This document shows, one piece after another, positions 7,575 to 16,588 of a DNA stretch of 64,000 bases. This DNA comes from Rhizomicrobium electricum (lineage in GTDB: Bacteria; Pseudomonadota; Alphaproteobacteria; Micropepsales; Micropepsaceae): the NCBI RefSeq assembly GCF_011762045.1, contig NZ_JAASQS010000006.1, positions 310,001-374,000 on the forward strand, given 5' to 3'. The notes beneath the pieces are model-generated. The model had not been told where the DNA came from. It did no database searches and saw nothing but the letters and a program-made list of their open reading frames with translations. The position numbers and the translations under genes were made by a program. Position 1 is the stretch's first letter. Each line of letters starts with the position of its first letter.

Positions 7575-8825
7575 ATGAACAAACAACCGTCGCAGACGCT
7601 CGAACCGTTCGGGGCCGGCCCGCATGAAAGGCCGGTACCGCGCATCTCCATCCATGCCTTCTGCGAGTTCCCCGACACCGGGGCGGCGTTGCAGCGGGCG
7701 GGCGCCGACCGCCGTCTGGCGAAGACCCATTTGAATGTGCAGCTCGGTGGGATTGCGGCCGCGGTCGAGTATTTCCAGGGCCAGGTGACGCCCAACCTTC
7801 TGATCGTGGAAACCCGTCTCGGCGGCCGCGAAGCGCTGTTCGAACTCGACCGTCTCGCCGAGGTCTGCGATGCCGCCACCAAAGTGGTGGTGATCGGCCG
7901 CGTCAACGATGTCGAGCTGTATCGCGAACTGATGCGCCGCGGCGCGTCGGAATATCTGGTGGCGCCGCTCGATCCGCTTCATCTCATCGAAGTCATCGCC
8001 TCGCTTTATGCCGATCCCGACCGGCGTCCGATCGGCCGGGTGGTGACGTTCATGGGTGCGCGCGGCGGCGTCGGCTCTTCCACGCTGTGCCACAATGTCG
8101 GCTGGGTGATCGCCGAGGAACTCGGGATTTCGACCACCATCGTCGATTTCGACCTGCCATTCGGCACCGTGGCGCTGAATTTCAACGACGAGCCGGGCCA
8201 GTCGGTCGCCGATGCGCTGGCGACGCCCGAACGCCTCGACGACATGCTGCTCGAACGCATTCTCCTGAAGCGCGGCGAGAACCTGTCGCTGTTCGCGGCC
8301 CCGGCCACGATCGAACGCGACTACGAACACGGTCACGACGCCTACGAGGCGGTGATCGAGGCGGTGCGGCAGTATTCGCCGTGCGTCCTGGTCGATCTGC
8401 CGCACGTGTGGACGCCATGGGTCAAGGCGACGCTGATCGCCGCCGACGAAATCGTGCTGGTGGCTTCGCCGGATCTCGCCTCGCTGCGCAACGTCAAGAA
8501 CATGATCGATCTGTTGAAGGCCAACCGGCCCAACGATGCGCTGCCGCGCGTCGTGCTCAACAAGGTCGGCGTTGCCAAGCGTCCCGAGATTCCGGTCAAG
8601 GATTTCGCCGAGACCATCGGCGGCGAGCCGGCCGTGGTGGTGCCGTACGACGCATCGGCATTCGGTCAGGCCGCCAACAACGGCCAGATGCTCGCCGAAC
8701 TCGGCCAGAAGGGTGAAGTGGTCGACCGCATCCGCGACTTCGCCGGTCTCATCACCGGCCGCAAGCCGGTGGCGGTGCCGCAGAAATCGTTCCTGTCCCT
8801 GTTTAGCGCGAAGAAGAGGGCCTGA
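7575..8825 (+). CDS. cpaE: Pilus assembly/localisation ATPase CpaE
   Basis: A 416-residue protein. The N-terminal 150 residues look like an atypical receiver domain (NLLIVETRLGG; SEYLVAPLDP). The rest is a ParA/MinD-type ATPase with a deviant Walker A, GARGGVGSSTL, at about residues 161-171. The signature Lys is replaced by Ser at the second position of the usual GK, as is common in CpaE. CpaE/TadZ places the Tad machine at the cell pole. It starts 9 bp after cpaD and its stop overlaps the cpaF start (TGATG). Confidence 0.93.
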   Translation: MNKQPSQTLEPFGAGPHERPVPRISIHAFCEFPDTGAALQRAGADRRLAKTHLNVQLGGIAAAVEYFQGQVTPNLLIVETRLGGREALFELDRLAEVCDAATKVVVIGRVNDVELYRELMRRGASEYLVAPLDPLHLIEVIASLYADPDRRPIGRVVTFMGARGGVGSSTLCHNVGWVIAEELGISTTIVDFDLPFGTVALNFNDEPGQSVADALATPERLDDMLLERILLKRGENLSLFAAPATIERDYEHGHDAYEAVIEAVRQYSPCVLVDLPHVWTPWVKATLIAADEIVLVASPDLASLRNVKNMIDLLKANRPNDALPRVVLNKVGVAKRPEIPVKDFAETIGGEPAVVVPYDASAFGQAANNGQMLAELGQKGEVVDRIRDFAGLITGRKPVAVPQKSFLSLFSAKKRA

Positions 8826-10255
8826 TGGGTTTCGGACGGCGTGCCGCGCTCGATGACGCCAAACCGGCCCGTCCGGTCGAGCGTCCGCGCGCGTCCGATG
8901 CGCCGCCGCCTGCGATCGCGCCCACCCCGTCCGCCGCACCCAAGGCCTCGGCACCGCCGGTCTTCGTGCAGGACAACCGTTCCGACGACTATTACGCCAT
9001 CAAGGCGACGATCTTTTCGGCCCTGATCGACACCATCGATCTGGCCCAGCTCGCCCAGCTCGATCCGGATTCGGCGCGCGAGGAAATCCGCGACATCGTC
9101 AACGAGATCATCTCGATCAAAGCCGTTGTGATGTCGATCGCCGAGCAGGAGCAGCTGTTGCAGGACATCTGCAACGACGTGCTCGGCTACGGCCCGCTCG
9201 AACCTTTGCTCGCCCGCGACGACATCTCCGACATCATGGTCAACGGGGCGGGGCGCGTCTTCATCGAAGTCGGCGGCAAGGTGCAGCTCACCAATGTGCG
9301 CTTCCGCGACAACGCGCAATTGATGAACATTTGCCAGCGCATCGTCAGCCAGGTCGGCCGCCGGGTCGACGAATCCTCGCCGATCTGCGACGCGCGCCTG
9401 CTCGACGGCTCCCGCGTCAACGTCATCGCCCCGCCGCTGGCGCTCGACGGGCCGACGCTGACCATCCGCAAATTCAAGAAGGACAAGCTGAAGCTTTCCG
9501 ACCTGCAGCGCTTCGGCTCGATCAACGAAGCCGGCAGCCGTATCCTGCAGGTGATCGGGCGCTGCCGCTGCAACGTCCTGATCTCGGGCGGTACCGGTTC
9601 GGGCAAGACCACGCTGCTCAACTGTCTCACCGCCTTCATCGCCGAAGACGAACGCGTCATCACCTGCGAAGACGCCGCCGAACTGCAGCTGCAGCAGCCG
9701 CACGTGGTGCGTCTCGAAACCCGGCCGCCCAACCTCGAAGGCCAGGGCCAGATCACCATGCGCGATCTGGTCAGGAACTGTCTGCGTATGCGGCCCGAGC
9801 GGATCATCGTCGGCGAAGTGCGCGGACCGGAGGCGTTCGACCTGCTCCAGGCGATGAACACCGGCCACGACGGTTCGATGGGCACGCTGCACGCCAACTC
9901 CCCGCGCGAAGCGATGAGCCGTCTCGAGTCGATGATCACCATGGGCGGCTTCCAGCTTCCCACCAAGACCATCCGCGAGATGATCGTCGGCTCGATCGAC
10001 GTGATCGTCCAGGCCGAGCGCCTGCGCGACGGTTCGCGCCGCATCACCCAGATCACCGAAGTGATCGGCACCGAAGGCGACGTCGTCATCACCCAGGACC
10101 TGTTGAAGTTCGAGATGGACGGCGAGGACGAATCCGGCCGCATCCGCGGCAAGCACGCCGGCACCGGCATCGTGCGCCCGAAATTCTGGGAACGGGCCCG
10201 CTATTACGGGATGGAGCGCGAACTGTCCGAGGCGCTTGATCAGTTGCAGGAATAG
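8825..10255 (+). CDS. cpaF: Pilus assembly secretion ATPase CpaF/TadA
   Basis: A 476-residue type II/IV secretion ATPase. A low-complexity Pro/Ala head (about residues 20-50) precedes the conserved N-domain. Walker A GGTGSGKTT is at about residues 255-263, followed by the Asp box region (ITCEDAAELQL), Walker B (RMRPERIIVGEVRGPEAFD) and a His box (GHDGSMGTLHANSP). The enzyme powers Flp pilus extension, and in TadA systems also retraction, from the cytoplasm. It is coupled to cpaE by a one-base overlap and followed two bases later by tadB. Confidence 0.96.
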   Translation: MGFGRRAALDDAKPARPVERPRASDAPPPAIAPTPSAAPKASAPPVFVQDNRSDDYYAIKATIFSALIDTIDLAQLAQLDPDSAREEIRDIVNEIISIKAVVMSIAEQEQLLQDICNDVLGYGPLEPLLARDDISDIMVNGAGRVFIEVGGKVQLTNVRFRDNAQLMNICQRIVSQVGRRVDESSPICDARLLDGSRVNVIAPPLALDGPTLTIRKFKKDKLKLSDLQRFGSINEAGSRILQVIGRCRCNVLISGGTGSGKTTLLNCLTAFIAEDERVITCEDAAELQLQQPHVVRLETRPPNLEGQGQITMRDLVRNCLRMRPERIIVGEVRGPEAFDLLQAMNTGHDGSMGTLHANSPREAMSRLESMITMGGFQLPTKTIREMIVGSIDVIVQAERLRDGSRRITQITEVIGTEGDVVITQDLLKFEMDGEDESGRIRGKHAGTGIVRPKFWERARYYGMERELSEALDQLQE

Positions 10256-10257
10256 CC

Positions 10258-11217
10258 ATGGAACTGATGCTCGCGGTGATGCTGGTGGTGCTGCTCGGCG
10301 GCGGGGCCGTGATGGTCTTTGCCGGCGGCGACGACCGCTCCAAGGCCCGCGTGGCCGCGCTCGGCAAGCCCGGCGAGCGGCCGGGCAAGCCCGATGCCAA
10401 TGCGCTGCGCAAGAAGAACATGCAGGCCGCGCTCAAGGAATTCGAGAAGAAGCAGGCCGAAAAGAAGACGACCGTCACCATCCGCAAGCGGCTCGACCGT
10501 GCCGGCCTGTTCGCGACCAGTCCGAAGAGCTTCTGGATCGCTTCGGGCGCGCTGGGACTCGGCACGGCGCTGCTGGTGCTGCTCAAGGAACAGTCGCTGG
10601 TGATCGCCGCGCTGGCCGGCTTCGCCGCCGGTTTCGGTCTGCCGCGCTGGGTGCTGGGTTTTCTCAAGGCGCGGCGCGAGAAGAAATTCACCGCCGATTT
10701 CGCCAACGCCATCGACGTCATCGTGCGCAGCGTCAAGTCCGGCCTGCCCACGGCGGACGCCCTGCGCATCGTGGCCAACGAATTCCGCGAGCCGGTGAGC
10801 GGCGAGTTCAAGAAACTCGTCGAAGGCATGAAGGTCGGGCTGACGCTCGAGCAGGCCCTGCGCAAGATGTACGATTCGATGCCGACCTCCGAAGTGAACT
10901 TCTTCGGCATCGTCATGACCATCCAGCAGAAGACCGGCGGCAATCTCAGCGAAGCGCTCGGCAATCTCGCCGGCGTGCTGCGCGACCGCAAGCGCCTCCA
11001 GGGCAAGATCAAGGCGATGTCGTCGGAAGCCAAGGCGTCGGCGATGATCATCGGGTCGCTGCCGCCGGCGGTGGGCGGCATCGTGTACCTGACGACGCCG
11101 GCTTACATCTCGCTCCTGTTCACGCAGAAGGCCGGCAACCTGATGCTGTTGGCCTGCGCCCTCTGGATGGGGCTCGGAATTCTCGTCATGCGCAAGATGA
11201 TCAACTTCAAGCACTGA
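10258..11217 (+). CDS. tadB: Tad pilus inner-membrane protein TadB
   Basis: A 319-residue protein with a type II secretion F domain (about residues 150-275: SGLPTADALRIVANEF, followed by FFGIVMTIQQKTGGNLSEAL). It has one helix at the N-terminus, a central pair and two at the C-terminus. A basic linker rich in Lys (about residues 35-75) is predicted to face the cytoplasm. TadB and TadC form the platform on which the TadA/CpaF ATPase acts. It begins two bases after the cpaF stop. Confidence 0.94.
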   Translation: MELMLAVMLVVLLGGGAVMVFAGGDDRSKARVAALGKPGERPGKPDANALRKKNMQAALKEFEKKQAEKKTTVTIRKRLDRAGLFATSPKSFWIASGALGLGTALLVLLKEQSLVIAALAGFAAGFGLPRWVLGFLKARREKKFTADFANAIDVIVRSVKSGLPTADALRIVANEFREPVSGEFKKLVEGMKVGLTLEQALRKMYDSMPTSEVNFFGIVMTIQQKTGGNLSEALGNLAGVLRDRKRLQGKIKAMSSEAKASAMIIGSLPPAVGGIVYLTTPAYISLLFTQKAGNLMLLACALWMGLGILVMRKMINFKH

Positions 11218-11227
11218 GGCGGCACGG

Positions 11228-12217
11228 GTGGGCGGTATCGACATCATGGACCTGTTGTTCGACGCCAAGTTCCTGGCGACGGCGGCGGCTGCGGTGTTCG
11301 CGTTTGCCACCTTCGTCACGCTCGGATTGCCGCTGCTCGAACGCGACACCCTCTCCAAGCGCCTCAAGTCGGTGGCGGCGCGGCGCGAGGAATTGCGCGC
11401 CCGGCACAAGGAGATGCTCAGTCAGCGTCGCGGCGCGAGCCTGCGTGCCGAGCCGATCGGCTCGACCAAGCTGATCAAGCAGTTCTCCGACCGCTTTGAT
11501 CTCGCCAAGCTGGTGGCTTCGGAAGGCACGCAGGAAAAGCTGTCCCAGGCGGGACTGCGCGGCCCCACGCCGCTGATGGTGTTCAACTTCTTCCGCTTCG
11601 TGATGCCGTTCGTGCTGTTCGCCTTCGGCCTTCTGTACTTCTTCGTCCTCGGCACCTTCCATTGGGCGCCGATGATGAAGTTGGCCGCTGCGGTGGCGGC
11701 CGCGCTCGTCGGCTACTATCTGCCGGACCTGTTCATCTCGAATGTGATCTCGCGCCGCCAGCAGTCGATCATGGCGGCGTTTCCGGATGCGCTCGATCTT
11801 CTTCTGATCTGCGTCGAATCCGGCATGAGCGTCGAAGCGGGATTTCAGAAGGTGGCGGGCGAAATCGGCCACGCCTCGGCCGAACTCGCCGAGGAATTCG
11901 CGCTCACCACCGCCGAGCTTTCCTATCTGCCCGACCGCAAGCTGGCGTTCGAGAACCTCGCCAAGCGCTGCGGCCATGCCGGCGTCAAGGCGGTCGCGAC
12001 GGCGCTCAATCAGGCCGAGCGTTACGGCACGCCGCTGGGCCAGGCGCTGCGCATCTGCGCCCAGGAAAACCGCGACATGCGGATGATGGAAGCCGAAAAG
12101 AAAGCCGCCGCGCTGCCGGCCAAGCTGACCGTGCCGATGATCCTGTTCTTCCTGCCGGTGCTGTTCGTGGTGATCATGGGCCCGGCGGTCATGCGCATGC
12201 TGCACATGATCCATTGA
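11228..12217 (+). CDS. tadC: Tad pilus inner-membrane protein TadC
   Basis: A 329-residue protein with a T2SSF domain in its second half (about residues 185-310), including PDALDLLLICVESGMSVEAG and the paired helix LTVPMILFFLPVLFVVIMG. The partner of TadB. GTG 11228 is chosen because GAGG stands 8 bases upstream; ATG 11246 is an alternative that would shorten the protein by six residues. It is the last gene of the cpa operon. Confidence 0.93.
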   Translation: MGGIDIMDLLFDAKFLATAAAAVFAFATFVTLGLPLLERDTLSKRLKSVAARREELRARHKEMLSQRRGASLRAEPIGSTKLIKQFSDRFDLAKLVASEGTQEKLSQAGLRGPTPLMVFNFFRFVMPFVLFAFGLLYFFVLGTFHWAPMMKLAAAVAAALVGYYLPDLFISNVISRRQQSIMAAFPDALDLLLICVESGMSVEAGFQKVAGEIGHASAELAEEFALTTAELSYLPDRKLAFENLAKRCGHAGVKAVATALNQAERYGTPLGQALRICAQENRDMRMMEAEKKAAALPAKLTVPMILFFLPVLFVVIMGPAVMRMLHMIH

Positions 12218-12234
12218 TCGCGCCCCCGCGCGAT
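12217..12234 (+). terminator. Hairpin after tadC, possible weak terminator
   Basis: ATCGCGC/GCGCGAT is a perfect 7-bp stem around CCCC, directly at the tadC stop and between tadC and the convergent tadD gene. No T-run follows on either strand, so intrinsic termination is uncertain. Confidence 0.35.
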
Positions 12235-12262
12235 GCAGACCCCGTATCGTCGTGTAAATCGA

Positions 12263-13054
12263 TTATTGCCCGCCGCCCGATAGCCGCAGCGCCGGAATGG
12301 CGTCTTTGGTTTTGGCGGGCCTGGCCGCCGCGGTCTTCTTGACTTTCTGCTTGCCCACCGGACCGGCCTGCGGATCCTTGGGGACGGCCTGCATCACGAT
12401 CGTGTTGCCTTCGGCGGCGGTCAGGGTGCGCGCCAGCGATTTCGGCGGTGCCGAAGCAGCAAGGCCGTTCGCCGGAACCGCAGTCTTTGCCGGCGCCGCC
12501 TTCAAGTTGGCGATCATGGTGGCGTTCTTGACGACGCGCTCGTCTTTCGAGCCGTTGGCGGCCTGGGCGATCAATTGCCGGGCGCGGTCGAGATCGCCGG
12601 CCTGCAGGCGGCTCATGGCGAAATTGTTGAGCACCGCGGCTTCGCCGGGCTTGAGCTGAAGGGCGCGGCTGTAGGCGGCTTCGGCACTGGCGTAATCGGC
12701 TTTCTGATCGTAGGCGACGCCGAGCGCCGAGTAGAGCGTCCAGTCGTCGCTTTTCAGCTGCACCGCACGGCGCAGGAAATCGAGCGCCTCACCGGCGCGG
12801 CCTTGCTGGATCAGAACCTTGCCGTATTCGCCCACCACGCGCGGATCGTCGGGCGCGACCAGCATGAGCTGGCTCAGTACTTTGACCGCGCCGGCATAAT
12901 CCTTCTGGGTGCGCTTGATCTGGGCTTCGCGGATGCCGCTGTCGACGCCCTGGGCCAGCGTGCCGGTCGGTTGTTCCGGAGGGGAAGCGAGAGCGCTGGT
13001 GCACAACAGGGCCGAAACTGCGACGGCGCCGAGGCTGTGGCATAGGCGGGACAT
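12263..13054 (-). CDS. tadD: TPR-repeat protein TadD
   Basis: A 263-residue protein. A signal peptide (SLGAVAVSALLCTSALA) is followed by at least three tetratricopeptide repeats between residues 45 and 165 (GAVKVLSQLMLVAPDDPRVV; GEALDFLRRAVQLKSDDWTL; SAEAAYSRALQLKPGEAAVL). The tail is Ala/Lys/Pro-rich and probably unstructured. TadD lipoproteins and TPR proteins assist secretin and pilus assembly. This one lacks an obvious lipobox but is placed convergently right after tadC, as in other Tad loci. ATG 13054 is chosen with GGAAGG ten bases upstream; TTG 13072 is possible. Confidence 0.85.
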   Translation of the reverse strand: MSRLCHSLGAVAVSALLCTSALASPPEQPTGTLAQGVDSGIREAQIKRTQKDYAGAVKVLSQLMLVAPDDPRVVGEYGKVLIQQGRAGEALDFLRRAVQLKSDDWTLYSALGVAYDQKADYASAEAAYSRALQLKPGEAAVLNNFAMSRLQAGDLDRARQLIAQAANGSKDERVVKNATMIANLKAAPAKTAVPANGLAASAPPKSLARTLTAAEGNTIVMQAVPKDPQAGPVGKQKVKKTAAARPAKTKDAIPALRLSGGGQ

Positions 13055-13210
13055 GGGGCGAAAGCCTTCCAATTGCCCTGTCAGAATGGGCGAAATGCGG
13101 TCAACAAAGGCTTAAATTACGCCGCAATACGGACGAATCTCCGTGTCAGGGTGTTAAAAAGCGTTAGGTGTTGTGCGCTACAAGGCTCAAATGCCGCCGG
13201 AGTTGGCTCG

Positions 13211-14263
13211 ATGAAAACCGGATGGATCGTGACGGCCGTTCTGGCCGTGGCTGTCGCGGCCACGGCGCAGTCGCTGCCGCCGCGCCGCTCGTTCGAGATC
13301 GCCACCGGACCGGCGGCGGGAACCTATTTTCCGGCCGGCGAGATGATCGCCCGGATCGTCAGTCATCCCCCCGGCATGGCGCGCTGCGAAAAGAGCCCGT
13401 TGTGCGGTCCGCCCGGCGTGATCGTCTCGGCCAAATCGAGCGACGGCGCCGTCGCCAATGTGCTGGCGGTGAATGCGGGCCAGATCGCGTCGGGACTGGC
13501 GCAAGCCAATGTGATCGCCGATGCCGTCGCCGGGCGCGGCGAGTTCCGACACGCGGGACGTCAGACTCATATCCGTGTGATGGCCGATCTTTTCACCGAA
13601 CAGCTGCAGCTGGTGGTGCCGCGCCGTTCGCCGATCCGTTCGGTCGCCGATCTCAGAGGCAAACGGATATCGCTCGGCAATCCCAATTCGGGGTCCGATG
13701 TCATCGCCGGCGAGATTCTCAAGGTCTATCGCGTGCGCCCCGCCAGGATCGTCCGCGAAACCTATGAAACCAGCGGCGGGCTGATGCGCGAAGGCAAGCT
13801 CGACGCCTTCTTTTTCCTCGGCGGCGCTCCGGCCTTGCTGATTGCCGACATGGTCAATCGCGGCCAAGCGCGGCTGGTCCCGATCGACGGCAAGGGCCGC
13901 ACCAAACTGCTCGCGGCGGTGGATGGCGTCACGGCCGATGCGGTTCCGGCGGGCGCCTATCAGGGCACGGGCCGGATCGAAACGGTATCCAGCCGCACCT
14001 ATTGGATCGTGCGCGACAGCGCGCCCAACGAAGCCGTCTACGACCTCGTGCGGGCGCTCTATCATCCCGGCAACCGGGCGCTGCTCGACCAGAATGCGAT
14101 GGACACCGGCCGCATCCGCATCGGCGACGCCGCCAGTCTTGTCGGCGTTCCGCTTCATCCCGGCGCCGCGCGCTATTATCGCGAAGTGGGGATCCTGAAG
14201 CCTACACCGCCAGCGTCCAGCCCTTCGCCAGTTCCGCCTCGGCCGCGGCGCGCCATTCCTTGA
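13211..14263 (+). CDS. TAXI-family TRAP-type solute-binding protein
   Basis: A 350-residue exported protein with a short signal peptide (TGWIVTAVLAVAVAATAQS). The body matches TAXI-type periplasmic receptors: FEIATGPAAGTYFPAGEMIA, ADLRGKRISLGNPNSGSDVIA, and a C-terminal YDLVRALYHPGNRALL with PLHPGAARYYREVG. Partners would be fused TRAP permeases of the DctM/Q class, but none is nearby, so it is orphaned in this window. The C-terminus is Pro/Ser-rich and overlaps the convergent GST gene by 62 bp. The last about 20 residues may therefore be non-essential. Confidence 0.85.
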   Translation: MKTGWIVTAVLAVAVAATAQSLPPRRSFEIATGPAAGTYFPAGEMIARIVSHPPGMARCEKSPLCGPPGVIVSAKSSDGAVANVLAVNAGQIASGLAQANVIADAVAGRGEFRHAGRQTHIRVMADLFTEQLQLVVPRRSPIRSVADLRGKRISLGNPNSGSDVIAGEILKVYRVRPARIVRETYETSGGLMREGKLDAFFFLGGAPALLIADMVNRGQARLVPIDGKGRTKLLAAVDGVTADAVPAGAYQGTGRIETVSSRTYWIVRDSAPNEAVYDLVRALYHPGNRALLDQNAMDTGRIRIGDAASLVGVPLHPGAARYYREVGILKPTPPASSPSPVPPRPRRAIP

Positions 14264-14861
14264 GCGCGGGCAATTCCATCAGCCGCGCGACGTAACCGGC
14301 CGACGCAGCCGGCAGATCGATGCCGTAGGTGAGGAAGCGCGAGGCCACCGGTGCATACATGCAATCGGCGATCGAGAAGCGGCCGAACAGGAAGCCGTCG
14401 TCGCGACCGGCGAGCGCGGATTCCCAAGCGTTGATGATGCGGGCCACCTGCTTGTCGGTGGCTTCGTCGAGCGCCGGTGTCGGCACCGTGGTGGCGAAAT
14501 TCATCGACAGGTGCTTGCGCACGTCGGGAAAGCTCGAATGCATCTCGGCCGCATAAGAGCGCGCTACCGCGCGGGCATCGGGATCGGACGGCCACAGCTG
14601 AGCCTCGGGATGGCGTTCGGCGATGGTCTCGCAGATGGCGAGGCTGTCCCACACCGTGAGAGTCTTGCCCCCTTCGGTGATCTTCAACACCGGCACTTTG
14701 CCCGTCGCGGAATGGCTGGCGAGCAGGGCGTTCGTGTCGGGCCGATAGAGCAGCACCTGGATTTCCTCAAACGGCACGCCGGCCATTTTCAGCGCCAGCC
14801 ATGGCCGGAGCGACCAGCTCGAATAATTCTTGTTGCCGATCACGAGGGTGTAGGCGGGCAT
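14202..14861 (-). CDS. Glutathione S-transferase family protein
   Basis: A 219-residue protein. The N-terminal thioredoxin-like domain starts YTLVIGNKNYSSWSLRPWLA, with Ser residues in the catalytic position, and has the cis-Pro motif GKVPVL and the GSH-binding VWDSLAICE. An all-helical C-terminal domain follows (IADCMYAPVASRF is the N-capping-box region). It resembles the maleylacetoacetate isomerase/zeta-like or YfcF class. The actual substrate is unknown. It is transcribed after the 2-hydroxyacid dehydrogenase gene, nine bases downstream, and may share its transcript. Confidence 0.88.
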   Translation of the reverse strand: MPAYTLVIGNKNYSSWSLRPWLALKMAGVPFEEIQVLLYRPDTNALLASHSATGKVPVLKITEGGKTLTVWDSLAICETIAERHPEAQLWPSDPDARAVARSYAAEMHSSFPDVRKHLSMNFATTVPTPALDEATDKQVARIINAWESALAGRDDGFLFGRFSIADCMYAPVASRFLTYGIDLPAASAGYVARLMELPALKEWRAAAEAELAKGWTLAV

Positions 14862-14870
14862 TTTTCTCTC

Positions 14871-15803
14871 CTAATAGGCTGCATCCACATCGACGATATT
14901 GGCCGGCCGTTCGCCCCGTTCGAAGGCGGCGATGCCGTCGTGCACGTACTTAAGAACCACCCCGGTCTGAGACACCGCGGCAATGTGGGGTGTGATCGTC
15001 ACGTTCGCGTGATGCCAGAGCGGGCTCGCCGCCGGCAGCGGTTCTTCCTGGAAGACATCGAGCACCGCGCCCGACAGATGGCCGGAGTCGAGCGCCGCGA
15101 TCAGATCGGCTTCGACCAGATGGCCGCCGCGCGCCACATTGATGACGAAGGCGCCTTGGGGCAGGGCGGCGAACGTTTTGGCGTTGAGGATGCCCGCCGT
15201 CTTGCGCGTCAGCGCCATCAGACAGATGAGAATGTCGGTGCGGGCGAGGAAGGCCGGCAGCGCGTCGTCGCCGGCAAAGCTGGTGAGCCCCGGCATCTGT
15301 TTGGTGCTGCGGCTGAAGGCGGCGACATCGAAGCCGAGATCGATCAGGTGTCTGGCGGCAAACGAGCCGATTTCGCCGAAGCCGAGGAAGCCGATGCGGG
15401 TGTCTTCGGTCCGCCGCAACAGGGTCTGCTGGCGCCAGCGCCCGTCACGCTGGGCGGCATCGAAAAAGCGCTGGCGGCGGTGCTGGATGAGCACATGCAT
15501 CAGCACGTACTGCGCCATTTCGGCCGACAGCGTGCGGTCGACGAAACGCACCAGCGGCACCTGGCGGGGGTAATCGGGATCGCAGAGGAAGCCGTCGACA
15601 CCGGCGCCGAGACAGAAGGCGGCCTTCACATTCGGCAGCGACGCGATTTTTCCCGGCGGCGGCGTGAAACTCATCACGTAGTCGATATCGCCGGGGGCAT
15701 AGGCATCGCGCCCCTCCAGCACCACCTCGGCATTGTCGAGGGTTGCTTCCGTCAGCCCTTTCCATTTGGGCGAGACGATCATCAACAGCGTCGGCTTGGA
15801 CAT
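14871..15803 (-). CDS. D-2-hydroxyacid dehydrogenase (glyoxylate/hydroxypyruvate reductase type)
   Basis: A 310-residue NAD(P)-dependent reductase of the GhrA-like branch. The Rossmann motif is GFLGFGEIG (about residues 137-145). The catalytic triad appears as Arg in NVARGGHLVE, Glu in VLDVFQEEPLP and His in ITPHIAAVSQ. It probably reduces glyoxylate or hydroxypyruvate. ATG 15803 is chosen; the frame is open for 106 more codons upstream, but that stretch is Arg/Gly/Ser-rich, lacks family similarity and lies antisense to other signals. Confidence 0.9.
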   Translation of the reverse strand: MSKPTLLMIVSPKWKGLTEATLDNAEVVLEGRDAYAPGDIDYVMSFTPPPGKIASLPNVKAAFCLGAGVDGFLCDPDYPRQVPLVRFVDRTLSAEMAQYVLMHVLIQHRRQRFFDAAQRDGRWRQQTLLRRTEDTRIGFLGFGEIGSFAARHLIDLGFDVAAFSRSTKQMPGLTSFAGDDALPAFLARTDILICLMALTRKTAGILNAKTFAALPQGAFVINVARGGHLVEADLIAALDSGHLSGAVLDVFQEEPLPAASPLWHHANVTITPHIAAVSQTGVVLKYVHDGIAAFERGERPANIVDVDAAY

Positions 15804-15877
15804 GACCCCAACCTGCCAGATTGAGGAATGATTTGCACGCGCAGACGCGGAGCGTTTTCCGCGCCCGCGCGTGGGGT

Positions 15878-16429
15878 TCACTTCTTCTCCGGCAGCGGTG
15901 CCGGCGTGTCGTTCAGCGTGCGCAGATAGGCGAGCAGATCGATGCGATCCTGGCTCGAGCGCAGGCCGGCGAAGCTCATTTTGGTGCCCGGCACCACGAC
16001 CTGCGGCGCCTTGATGAAGGCGAACAGCTTGTCGTAGGTCCAGGGATCGTGATTGGCGCTCATCGCGCTCGAATACGAAAAACCGGGATGGGTCGCGCGC
16101 GCGCGATCGACCACGCCCCACAGATTGGGGCCGATCTTGTTGGGGCCGCCTTTGGATTCGTCATGGCACTGCTGACAGCGTCCGGCGAGCTCTTTGCCGT
16201 GGGCGACATCGGCAGTCGGCAGCACGGCGGCGAAATCGGGCAGCGGCTCGGCGGCGGGCTGCGCCGCGGCGGTCTGCGTCTGGGACTCTTCGGGCACTTC
16301 CACCGCATAGCCGGGCTTTTGCGGCAGCGGCGTATCGAAAATCGACTGAGCAACCTGCCTTACAACAAGAATAAAGAGCAATGTGCCGAGAACCGCGCCG
16401 GCGATCTTGTTCCACTCCCAGGAATCCAT
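15878..16429 (-). CDS. Membrane-anchored class I cytochrome c (CycM/c552-like)
   Basis: A 183-residue protein. An uncleaved N-terminal helix (KIAGAVLGTLLFILVV) and a Pro/Ala/Gln-rich linker lead to a single c-type haem domain (about residues 75-178). The haem site is CQQCH at about residue 86. IGPNLWGVV is typical, and the axial Met sits in PGTKMSFAG. Such membrane-tethered cytochromes shuttle electrons from the bc1 complex to terminal oxidases. It is transcribed divergently from kdsB. Confidence 0.93.
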   Translation of the reverse strand: MDSWEWNKIAGAVLGTLLFILVVRQVAQSIFDTPLPQKPGYAVEVPEESQTQTAAAQPAAEPLPDFAAVLPTADVAHGKELAGRCQQCHDESKGGPNKIGPNLWGVVDRARATHPGFSYSSAMSANHDPWTYDKLFAFIKAPQVVVPGTKMSFAGLRSSQDRIDLLAYLRTLNDTPAPLPEKK

Positions 16430-16588
16430 AAGGTCTGGCTCCGCGTGTTCAGTGCGTCGTATGTGGCCTTGCGCCAGATGCGAACGAGGACGAAAAAGAG
16501 GCCCGCTATGGGACCTCCGGGTGCGACATTACAAGCCAAACCCGGTGCCATGGTGCGGCAGACTGTCGCAATTTGGAAGGGGAGACCA

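Noticed and set aside
15821..16588. Upstream extension of the kdsB frame
   Set aside because: It is antisense to the cytochrome c gene; kdsB starts at the conserved MKPIVLIPARM with a good ribosome binding site.
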